A stretch of 6,969 nucleotides of DNA from Candidatus Latescibacterota bacterium (GTDB lineage Bacteria > Latescibacterota > UBA2968 > GCA-2709665). The stretch lies in assembly GCA_030746455.1 (NCBI GenBank), contig JASLMQ010000703.1, forward strand, positions 1 to 6,969, given 5' to 3'. Positions within the stretch are counted from its first letter, which is position 1, and the number at the start of each line of letters is the position of its first letter. This document shows, in pieces, positions 1-5,331 of the stretch. Made by a program: the position numbers and the translations under genes. Under the pieces are notes generated by a model, which was not told the DNA's origin, ran no database searches, and saw nothing but the letters and a program-made list of their open reading frames with translations.

Positions 1-16
1 TACGGCGCAGGACGAT

Positions 17-775
17 ATGGAACGGAATGGCTTCGCGATCCAGTTTGAGGATGTGCACAAGGCGTTCGACGACAACGAGGTGCTGAACGGCCTGAACCTG
101 CAGGTTCCGTGGGGCCAGGTGACCACGATCCTGGGCCCCAGTGGCTGTGGGAAGAGCGTGACGCTCAAACACGTCATAGGGGTCCTTCAGGCCGACGCAG
201 GCCGTGTGGTCGTCGACGGTCACGATATGAACAGCATCAAGCACAAAGAGCTGCTCGAGCTTCGAAAGCGGATCGGCGTCCTTTTCCAGTCGTCGGCTTT
301 GTTCGATTCGATGACGGTGATGGAGAATGTGGCCTTCGGACTTCGTATGCACACGCGTACGCCTGAGGCGGCGATCGTGGCCAAGGTGGAGGAGTGCCTC
401 GAGGAGGTCGAGCTGCCTGGTTCCAAGGATATGATGCCTGTGGACCTGTCGGGCGGAATGCGGAAACGGGCGGCACTCGCGCGGGCGATCGCCCTGTCGC
501 CCGACATCGTCCTATACGATGAGCCGACAACCGGCCTGGATCCCAGAACGGCGAACGTGGTAGGTGAGCTCATACTCAAGCTGCAGCGAGACCTGGACAT
601 CACGTCGGTGGTGGTGACGCACGACATCCCGCTGACGCTCCGCGTGTCGGACCAGATCACGCTGATCCAGGATGGCAGGGAGGCTGCCAGCGGGACGCGG
701 GAGGAGATCCAGAAAAGCGCCGCATACCAGCTCTTTGTTGCCGGTGAGCGGGGGGGAGAAGATGAGGTCGCGTGA
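17..775 (+). CDS. mlaF: MlaF-like ABC transporter ATP-binding protein (phospholipid/MCE transport)
   Basis: This 252-residue protein is a complete ABC ATPase. Visible motifs are Walker A GPSGCGKS (residues 40-47), Q-loop Gln91, signature LSGGM (144-148), Walker B IVLYDEP (164-170) with catalytic Glu169, and H-loop His202. The segments FDSMTVMENVAF and LSGGMRKRAALARAIAL are characteristic of MlaF/Mkl ATPases, which power lipid movement by MCE systems at the inner membrane. The next gene encodes an MCE protein, which supports this over a generic ABC ATPase. ATG 17 has a weak AGGA at 9-12. The frame is open to the window edge, so a start further upstream cannot be excluded. The usual permease partner (MlaE) is not in the window and is expected just upstream. 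The gene overlaps the following one by 14 nt, suggesting translational coupling. Confidence 0.93.
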   Translation: MERNGFAIQFEDVHKAFDDNEVLNGLNLQVPWGQVTTILGPSGCGKSVTLKHVIGVLQADAGRVVVDGHDMNSIKHKELLELRKRIGVLFQSSALFDSMTVMENVAFGLRMHTRTPEAAIVAKVEECLEEVELPGSKDMMPVDLSGGMRKRAALARAIALSPDIVLYDEPTTGLDPRTANVVGELILKLQRDLDITSVVVTHDIPLTLRVSDQITLIQDGREAASGTREEIQKSAAYQLFVAGERGGEDEVA

Positions 776-1670
776 GCGTGAGGTCATCCTGGGTGCCGTT
801 GTCTTTGCGGCTCTGGTCATTCTGGTAATCGGGAGCATGGTGCTCTCAGAGCGGTTCGCCGGTGCGGCGGGTGGTTACAAGCTTGTGGTCGCCTTCGATA
901 CGGTGAGCGGGTTGAAGCGAGGCGACTCCGTCACGGTGAGAGGGGTGAAGGTCGGCAAGGTGCTCGAGGTCAGGTTGGAGGAGGGCAGGCCCCGGGTGGT
1001 CATCGGCTTCGAGGACATCCGCGGCCTCCCAAGAGATTCAAGGATATACCTGAAGGGCGTCGGAATGATGGGCGAGCAGATGGTCGAGGTTGAAATGGGA
1101 TCGGCGAACGCGGTCTACGCCCACGAAGACCGGGTGGAGGGCATTGCGGCCGGCGGGCTGGCCGAGCTGACGGCCAACGCCGCAGACATCGCCAACCACC
1201 TCAGGCGGGCCGTGGACGTGATGGCTACCCCCGAAAACCTGACTCGCATCGAAACGATCCTGACCCAGATGGACACCTCCACCGCGACCCTCCAGTCGAT
1301 CCTGGAGGAGAACCGGGCCGTGATCGCCAGGACCCTCGACAGTCTGAACGCCGCTTCCTCGGGGGTGAGCGGGGTGGTGGACGACAACCGGGAGAAGGTG
1401 GCCGAGGCGGTCGAAAATCTGCGGCAAACCACCGGGCGGCTGTCGGCCACCGTGGAGGGGTGGGAAGCCGCATCGGTCTCGCTTAGGGAGACGCTGCAGG
1501 ACGTGAGAGATGTGGCGGGCAAGCTTCGTGACGGGAAGGGCACCCTCGGGCTGCTCCTGAACGACGAGGGCCTCTACAGGGACCTGCGTCGGACGCTGAC
1601 CTCCCTGGACAGCCTGGTGTCGGACGTGAAGGAAAATCCGAAGCGCTACTTCGATTTCAGCATCTTCTAG
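762..1670 (+). CDS. mlaD: MlaD-like MCE-domain protein, membrane-anchored
   Basis: This 302-residue protein begins with a short charged N-terminus (MRSREREV) and one membrane segment (about residues 9-28). An MCE domain follows at about 38-115 (AFDTVSGLKRGDSVTVRGVKVG, then YLKGVGMMGEQMVEVEMG; quoted in separate short pieces of the domain). The remainder, to about 290, is a long helical region rich in heptad-like Leu/Val, and the end is ENPKRYFDFSIF. MCE proteins of this kind form hexameric rings facing the periplasm and pass lipids between the inner-membrane transporter and the outer membrane. ATG 762 is preferred because a G-run with GGAG (750-758) lies just before it and the protein then starts directly ahead of the membrane helix. 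An in-frame GTG at 744 is an alternative, and longer starts would add a non-hydrophobic arginine-rich leader. The ATPase neighbour fixes the pathway. The substrate is inferred from the family, not seen. Confidence 0.92.
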   Translation: MRSREREVILGAVVFAALVILVIGSMVLSERFAGAAGGYKLVVAFDTVSGLKRGDSVTVRGVKVGKVLEVRLEEGRPRVVIGFEDIRGLPRDSRIYLKGVGMMGEQMVEVEMGSANAVYAHEDRVEGIAAGGLAELTANAADIANHLRRAVDVMATPENLTRIETILTQMDTSTATLQSILEENRAVIARTLDSLNAASSGVSGVVDDNREKVAEAVENLRQTTGRLSATVEGWEAASVSLRETLQDVRDVAGKLRDGKGTLGLLLNDEGLYRDLRRTLTSLDSLVSDVKENPKRYFDFSIF

Positions 1671-1685
1671 GCCGGTAGGCCACAC

Positions 1686-1692
1686 GTGAGGA
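1686..1692 (+). promoter_or_regulatory. Ribosome binding site that sets the start of the secreted propeller-like gene
   Basis: The sequence GTGAGGA ends 5 nt before ATG 1698. The GTG inside this motif could itself be read as an in-frame start at 1686, but no Shine-Dalgarno sequence precedes it. Using the motif as the ribosome site and 1698 as the start gives a cleaner signal peptide. Confidence 0.55.
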
Positions 1693-1697
1693 CGACC

Positions 1698-2600
1698 ATG
1701 GACATCCGCACAGGATTGCTCGTCGGGATCGCTCTGGTGCTGATCGGCTCCCCACCGGTGTTCGGGGGAGAGCTGGGATGGTATCGGTGGATGGACATCA
1801 AGGAGATCTCGTTCGGCGGGAACGTCGACGAGATGCACGGTGTGTGCACCATCGCATCAGAAGACGGGGAGGACCGCCGAATCATCTACGGAGACCGACA
1901 GGGCCAGGTCCATGCCGTGAGGTTCCAGAAGGGCCGATTCCGGGAGGAGTGGGTGAGCATACCCCTAAAGTCCTCGGTCGCCGAGGTCTTCGTGGCCGAC
2001 ATCGATGCCGATGGCGGGCTCGAGATCGTGGCCTACTCGGAGTTCGGCGACATCGCATTCTTCAGGGCGAGCGACTACCGGCTCATCTGGCGGAGCGGGG
2101 AAGAGGAGTACGAGACCATATCGGCGATGGTGGTATCCGATGTGGACGACGACCCGCAGCTGGAGCTCGTGTTCTGTGGCGAGGCCACTCCGGACGTGAC
2201 CGGATACATCCCGGTGACCCGGGGAGGCAGTCAAGAGGAGCGGGAGCGGGAGCGCGAGGCCCAGGTGTCCAGGCTCTTCGTCTACGACTGCAAGCATCTC
2301 TTCGTGGAGTGGAACAGTGAGCCCGGGCTGGCGGCCGAGAGCATTGCCGTGGGCGATCTGGATGACGACGGCATCCAGGAGATCGCGCTGAACACGGGCT
2401 TCGTGCTGGATGCATCCTACCGCAGGGTGGAGTGGCGTTTTACCGAGGGCTTTGGGAGCAAGGTAGGGTATGCGGATGTGGACGGCGACGGTATCCCCGA
2501 GCTCATCGGGGAGTACAGGAGTCCCACGAGGCCTCGCCGGTTCCTCCGGTTCTTCGATGTCGACCTGCAGAGCGAGAGCTTCCTGAGCACGGGGAGGTAG
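1698..2600 (+). CDS. Predicted secreted protein with FG-GAP/VCBS-like calcium-loop repeats
   Basis: This 300-residue protein has a typical Sec signal peptide: basic start MDIR, hydrophobic core at about 5-18, likely cleavage near VFG-GE (residues 21-25). There is no cysteine at the cleavage site, so it is not an obvious lipoprotein. Four spaced acidic loops are visible: DIDADGGLEI (101-110), DVDDDPQLEL (148-157), DLDDDGIQEI (220-229) and DVDGDGIPEL (260-269). Each follows a small hydrophobic strand. This is the pattern of FG-GAP/VCBS/integrin-alpha beta-propeller blades that bind calcium. The second loop lacks the usual glycine. An arginine/glutamate-rich insert (about 178-189) separates the second and third loops. 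It starts 27 nt after mlaD and ends 6 nt before the next gene, so it is very probably co-transcribed with the lipid-transport genes. A periplasmic or outer-membrane partner role is an inference; its exact function is unknown. Confidence 0.8.
   Translation: MDIRTGLLVGIALVLIGSPPVFGGELGWYRWMDIKEISFGGNVDEMHGVCTIASEDGEDRRIIYGDRQGQVHAVRFQKGRFREEWVSIPLKSSVAEVFVADIDADGGLEIVAYSEFGDIAFFRASDYRLIWRSGEEEYETISAMVVSDVDDDPQLELVFCGEATPDVTGYIPVTRGGSQEEREREREAQVSRLFVYDCKHLFVEWNSEPGLAAESIAVGDLDDDGIQEIALNTGFVLDASYRRVEWRFTEGFGSKVGYADVDGDGIPELIGEYRSPTRPRRFLRFFDVDLQSESFLSTGR
2591..2597 (+). promoter_or_regulatory. Ribosome binding site of the AI-2E family gene
   Basis: GGGGAGG lies 9 nt before ATG 2607, inside the last codons of the preceding gene. 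An in-frame GTG at 2601 is only 3 nt from it, so ATG 2607 is the better start. The overlap with the upstream stop codon region implies coupled translation. Confidence 0.6.
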
Positions 2601-2606
2601 GTGGCA

Positions 2607-3878
2607 ATGGAAAAAGACGACGGTGAGACGGGCACACCAGCAGCCGGTGCCGGCACCGAAGAGGCCGCCAGAGAGTCGCGCCCGTGGGGAGGCGACCGGC
2701 CGTTCTTCCGCGTGGCCATCCTGGTGTTTCTGGCGGTGTTCCTCTATGTGCTGAGGAATGAGCTGTCCCCCGTTCTGGTGGGGGCCACCCTGGTGGTCCT
2801 GTTGCTGCTGACCCGACGGGGCGTCCGATTCGAAGCCGGGATCGGCGTCGTGTCCGTCCTGCTGTTCCTCGCCTGGGTCCTCTCCGAGCTGGCCGGCTTG
2901 CTCTGGCCGTTCGTCGCCTCCTTCGTTCTGGCCTATCTGCTCGAACCCCTCATCGGGATTCTGGAGCGACGGATCTCACGCACGCTGGCCATCGCCATCC
3001 TTGCGCTCCTTGTGCTGGGGGGGCTATTTGGCATCGGCATCCTCATCGTACCCGTCCTGATCGCCGAGGTCGGCGAGCTGGTGGCGCGGCTGCCCGGCTA
3101 CGGACGGGCACTGATGGGGGTCTACGACTGGCTGCTGGCACGGGTGGAGGCCTACGGCTACACGGTGCCCGCCGGTGAGATCCAGCAGTGGGTCATGGAC
3201 CAGCTGCCCGAAATCGGTAGCAGTATCGCCACGAAGATCACTTCGGCCCTGAAGGGGTTGACCTCCGGGGTGGCAGCCCTGCTGAACCTGCTGATGATAC
3301 CGTTCGTGACCTACTATGTGCTGAAGGACTACGACCGGATCAAGGCGGTCCTGGTGAAGTGCATGCCCCCTCGTCACACCGAGTCGACCTCCGAACTCGT
3401 AAGACGGGTGGATCACGTCCTTGGCCAGTACATACGCGGGCAGATCGTGGTGTGTGGATTCATCGCCGCGTTGACCGCGCTGGGTCTGGCGATTCTCGGC
3501 ATCCGCTATGCCGTCATCCTGGGCGCGATGGCGGGCCTTCTTAGCCTGATCCCCTTCGTGGGCGTGGCGATTTCCCTGGTAGTGGCCTCGTTGATCACGC
3601 TCCTCGATGCCGATCCGTTGTTCGGGGTGGGAAAGGTTGTCGTGGTGTTCGCTGCTGTTCAGCTCATCGAGGGGAATTTTCTCTCTCCGAAGCTTCTGGG
3701 CAGTCGGGTGGGGCTCCATCCCGCGTGGGTGATGTTCGCCCTGGTCTTTTCGGCGCACTTCTGGGGCTTCCTCGGGATGGTGATCGCCATTCCCGCCGCC
3801 GCCGTGGTGAACATCCTGCTGAAGTCCCTCAGTGGCAGATACTTCAGCTCGCGGTACTATGGACCGTCCCCCGAATGA
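2607..3878 (+). CDS. AI-2E family (PF01594, former UPF0118) membrane transporter
   Basis: This is a 423-residue multispanning inner-membrane protein. Hydrophobic stretches lie at about 33-49, 54-69, 78-98, 99-116, 126-152, 220-238, 280-298, 300-334, 341-353 and 373-405. Family hallmarks are present: the GQYIRGQ segment (273-279), IPFVG (315-319) and EGNFLSPKLLGSRVGLHP (355-372). The central soluble domain between the fourth and fifth core helices is also present. Family members have been described as AI-2 exporters or as ion/solute antiporters, so no substrate can be assigned. The first 30 residues are acidic and glycine/alanine-rich. They are followed by two hydrophobic segments (33-69) ahead of the point where the family core seems to begin (about 78), an N-terminal addition relative to typical members. 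It is the last gene of the upstream cluster. Confidence 0.9.
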   Translation: MEKDDGETGTPAAGAGTEEAARESRPWGGDRPFFRVAILVFLAVFLYVLRNELSPVLVGATLVVLLLLTRRGVRFEAGIGVVSVLLFLAWVLSELAGLLWPFVASFVLAYLLEPLIGILERRISRTLAIAILALLVLGGLFGIGILIVPVLIAEVGELVARLPGYGRALMGVYDWLLARVEAYGYTVPAGEIQQWVMDQLPEIGSSIATKITSALKGLTSGVAALLNLLMIPFVTYYVLKDYDRIKAVLVKCMPPRHTESTSELVRRVDHVLGQYIRGQIVVCGFIAALTALGLAILGIRYAVILGAMAGLLSLIPFVGVAISLVVASLITLLDADPLFGVGKVVVVFAAVQLIEGNFLSPKLLGSRVGLHPAWVMFALVFSAHFWGFLGMVIAIPAAAVVNILLKSLSGRYFSSRYYGPSPE

Positions 3879-3921
3879 GGGGACAGGCCCACGCCCGGTT
3901 GCCCGGATCCGGGATTGTGTG

Positions 3922-3950
3922 TTGACTTTGCAGTTGTTTGAGTTTATCTT
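3922..3950 (+). promoter_or_regulatory. Sigma70-like promoter for the small paralog pair
   Basis: The -35 box is TTGACT (3922-3927) and the -10 box is TATCTT (3945-3950), with exactly 17 nt between them. They sit in the most AT-rich part of an otherwise GC-rich window. The -35 matches consensus at 5 of 6 positions and the -10 at 4 of 6. Transcription would start near 3957 and give a leader of about 120 nt before GTG 4077. Confidence 0.6.
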
Positions 3951-4064
3951 TAGTTAACCAGTTGGAGGTTCTGCATTTCAGGCCTCGTGGATTCATCTGC
4001 CCGGGCCGTTTTCCGGGCGGAATGGGTCCTGGGCCCCCGTCTGCTTTCCCGCCGTCGTCACCCC

Positions 4065-4070
4065 GGGAGG
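4065..4070 (+). promoter_or_regulatory. Ribosome binding site that decides a GTG start
   Basis: GGGAGG lies 6 nt before GTG 4077. It supports this start over the in-frame GTG at 3987, which lacks a ribosome site. The downstream paralog starts at the homologous residue, which independently supports the choice. Confidence 0.65.
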
Positions 4071-4076
4071 CCGGTC

Positions 4077-4385
4077 GTGCACTACTGGGTCCTCTTCACC
4101 CTGCTCATCGTCGTCGTCGTGAAGTACTACACGGCCGTCGAGATGCGCAAGCTGGAGCGTCGCCTTGAGAAGGTGAAGGAAGATCTCCAGATGGCCAAGG
4201 AGAAGCTTCAGGAGACCCAGGAGAAGTACAACGGCATCAAGTCAGAAGAGGAGCTCTATCTCGAGCGCGTGACGCGGATGAAGGAAGTGATCGAGGACAT
4301 ACAGATCCGGCTGACCACCAAGGAGGATGCCGACGCGGAGGAGGTCGTCGTATCCGACGGCGGACCTCCGCCTCGCGCGTTCTAG
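4077..4385 (+). CDS. Small single-pass membrane protein with coiled coil, paralog A
   Basis: This 102-residue protein starts at GTG with a strong ribosome site. It has a very short N-terminus, one membrane segment (about residues 3-15, LFTLLIVVVV core) and the motif VKYYTAV (15-21). A highly charged helix (about 22-80) with heptad-spaced Leu/Val/Ile follows, then an acidic and proline-rich tail (GGPPPRAF end). Positive charges after the membrane segment suggest the coiled coil is cytoplasmic. It aligns without gaps over its first 80 residues with the protein encoded at 4515-4832; by hand count about 38 positions are identical. I do not recognise the family. The architecture (one N-terminal helix plus coiled coil) is shared with PspB, LapA and FtsB/FtsL-type proteins, but no clear family signature is seen. 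It is the first gene of a two-gene unit. Confidence 0.75.
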   Translation: MHYWVLFTLLIVVVVKYYTAVEMRKLERRLEKVKEDLQMAKEKLQETQEKYNGIKSEEELYLERVTRMKEVIEDIQIRLTTKEDADAEEVVVSDGGPPPRAF

Positions 4386-4406
4386 ACCCGAAGCACCCTA
4401 TCTGGC

Positions 4407-4434
4407 GGCCGGACCCTCCCTCTCTCGTCCGGCC
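4407..4434 (+). terminator. Hairpin between the two paralogs, possible weak terminator or processing site
   Basis: A perfect 8-bp stem GGCCGGAC/GTCCGGCC (4407-4414 with 4427-4434) encloses a pyrimidine-rich 12-nt loop. It starts 22 nt after the stop of the first paralog. Only ATATTC follows, without a real T-tract, so full termination is doubtful. Partial termination or mRNA stabilisation of the upstream gene is possible. Confidence 0.4.
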
Positions 4435-4514
4435 ATATTCCGCCCCGAGTTCCCAGGCGAAGGACTCCCCCAGCAAACCCATAGTCAGCATCCGGTCGAC
4501 GAGAGGGCCGGTCG

Positions 4515-4832
4515 ATGATCTATCTTGTTGTCCTGCTGGGCTTGATTGTCATTGGAGTGAAGTACTACACGGCGGTGGGCGGTAGACGTTTGGAGAGGCG
4601 CCTGAACGTGGTCCGTTCCGATCTCGAGCGGGCTCGTCAACGGCTGAGGGAGGAGCGCGAACGACAGGAGGAGATTCGGGCGGAAGAGGAGGTGGCCGAG
4701 CTTCGTCTGCGGTATATGAGGGAGATCATCGAGGACCTGGAACACCGCATGACCGGCCCTTTGGCAGCAGAGAAGGACATCGTGGAGGAGAAGGAGGAGG
4801 TCATCCCGCTACCGTCGTTCGTTCGGATGTAG
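4515..4832 (+). CDS. Small single-pass membrane protein with coiled coil, paralog B
   Basis: This 105-residue protein starts at ATG 4515, preceded by GAGAGGG (4501-4507) at 7 nt. It has one membrane segment (residues 2-15, VVLLGLIVIGV core), the conserved VKYYTAV (15-21), then a strongly charged Arg/Glu-rich helix to about residue 80 with heptad-like hydrophobics (RYMREIIEDLEHRM), and a tail EEVIPLPSFVRM. It is a tandem paralog of the product of 4077-4385. A 17-nt DNA stretch coding for VKYYTA is identical in both genes (4119-4135 and 4557-4573). The charged helix is more arginine-rich than in its sister. No own promoter is evident in the 129-nt gap, so the two genes are probably co-transcribed. 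Function is unknown; oligomerisation through the coiled coil, alone or with the sister, is an inference. Confidence 0.75.
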   Translation: MIYLVVLLGLIVIGVKYYTAVGGRRLERRLNVVRSDLERARQRLREERERQEEIRAEEEVAELRLRYMREIIEDLEHRMTGPLAAEKDIVEEKEEVIPLPSFVRM

Positions 4833-4861
4833 ATGCGGGGATGATTGCGTTTGTGCTGATG

Positions 4862-4896
4862 CCGGAGGACTTGTGACCGTCCTTCGGTTTCTTCTT
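4862..4896 (+). terminator. Intrinsic terminator of the paralog unit
   Basis: The stem CCGGAGGAC (4862-4870) pairs with GTCCTTCGG (4879-4887), 9 bp with one G-U pair and an 8-nt loop. The T-rich tail TTTCTTCTT (4888-4896) follows directly. It starts 30 nt after the stop of the second paralog, as expected for a Rho-independent terminator. Confidence 0.7.
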
Positions 4897-4923
4897 GACG
4901 GCAAGGGGAAAATCGGGTAATTT
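4895..4923 (+). promoter_or_regulatory. Promoter of the tRNA-Pro gene
   Basis: TTGACG (4895-4900), a 17-nt spacer and TAATTT (4918-4923) lie 33 nt before the tRNA. A GC-rich stretch GGGTGCG follows the -10, as is common for stable-RNA promoters. The -35 overlaps the last two T residues of the preceding terminator tail. The -10 matches consensus only partly. Confidence 0.5.
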
Positions 4924-4956
4924 GGGTGCGATTTTGCAGGGGCACCCCATTCCGGT

Positions 4957-5033
4957 CGGAGCGTGGCGCAGCCCGGTAGCGCACTATCTTGGGGTGATAG
5001 GGGTCGCTGGTTCAAATCCAGTCGCTCCGACCA
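4957..5033 (+). tRNA. tRNA-Pro (anticodon GGG)
   Basis: The full cloverleaf of 77 nt folds by eye. The acceptor stem CGGAGCG pairs perfectly with CGCTCCG, and the D-arm is GCGC/GCGC. The anticodon stem CTATC/GATAG (4984-4988 with 4996-5000) encloses the loop TTGGGGT with anticodon GGG at 4991-4993. The T-arm GCTGG/CCAGT has loop TTCAAAT. The discriminator is A, and CCA is encoded (5031-5033). The G after the anticodon and the overall sequence match bacterial proline tRNAs. It reads CCC and CCU codons. Confidence 0.95.
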
Positions 5034-5039
5034 GTAAAT

Positions 5040-5077
5040 AACAAGGGGTTACGGCAATAGGCCGTGACCCCTTGTTT
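5040..5077 (+). terminator. Strong hairpin after the tRNA, probable terminator
   Basis: A 16-bp stem (5040-5055 with 5061-5076, one G-T wobble) has a 5-nt loop AATAG. It begins 6 nt after the CCA end. The A-rich start and the TTGTTT at its end give a partial U-tract, so it can act as a terminator, possibly in both directions. It could also form part of a tRNA-linked integration site; nothing else in the window shows integration. Confidence 0.65.
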
Positions 5078-5331
5078 CGCTTCATCTAACGGCTGTCTAA
5101 CACGGATCGATCTGCTGTCAGGTCGTCAGTCTGCACGGGGCCTCCGCATAGTGGCTCCAGAGAGAGTCTTCTGCCCAGGCTACTACTGACACTGACGGGC
5201 ACCCAATGCCAGCAACAGCATCATGCGCTCGCAGGGGCAGATCAGAGACCCGAGGAAACGCGAGAAGACAGGACCAGGATGGCAACAAATGGTCAAGTCT
5301 CCCTTACGTGTCGTTCGCAACGGGCGCATGC
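5078..5331. other. Noncoding stretch between the tRNA hairpin and the minus-strand gene
   Basis: I see no convincing gene, RNA or promoter here on either strand. Short open frames have no ribosome sites and look non-coding. A small direct repeat TCTAAC occurs at 5085-5090 and 5096-5101. No clear intrinsic terminator for the minus-strand gene, which ends at 5332, is visible. Confidence 0.4.

Larger units (their letters stand above)
3879..4076 (+). other. Intergenic region with promoter and structured leader
   Basis: This 198-base gap separates the transport cluster from the small paralog pair. A 6-bp hairpin GTCCCC/GGGGAC (3866-3871 with 3879-3884) straddles the preceding stop codon, but it lacks a T-tract and is a poor terminator. 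A sigma70-like promoter lies at 3922-3950 in an AT-rich patch. The predicted leader from about 3957 to 4076 contains a hairpin GCCCGG/CCGGGC (3999-4004 with 4013-4018, 8-nt loop). The frame of the next gene is open back to a GTG at 3987, but that extension is arginine/proline-rich and has no ribosome site, so I treat it as leader. Confidence 0.5.

Noticed and set aside
1038..1838. Long open frame on the minus strand opposite mlaD
   Set aside because: It is antisense to a clear MCE gene, its product is His/Pro/Gly-rich without domain features, and it has no ribosome site; a by-product of GC-rich codon use.
3024..3758. Long minus-strand open frame opposite the AI-2E gene
   Set aside because: The product is His/Gln/Arg-rich with no hydrophobic core and lies wholly within a well-supported membrane protein gene.
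2607..3878. Quorum-sensing (AI-2) export function for the AI-2E family protein
   Set aside because: The family name comes from few members; no luxS or other AI-2 gene is nearby, so no substrate is claimed.
3902..3913. Perfect palindrome CCCGGATCCGGG as a terminator
   Set aside because: As RNA it gives only a 4-bp stem with a 4-nt loop and no T-tract; likely chance in GC-rich DNA.
3987..4076. N-terminal extension of the first paralog from GTG 3987
   Set aside because: It would add 30 Arg/Pro-rich residues with no counterpart in the sister protein and no ribosome site; GTG 4077 has GGGAGG at 6 nt.
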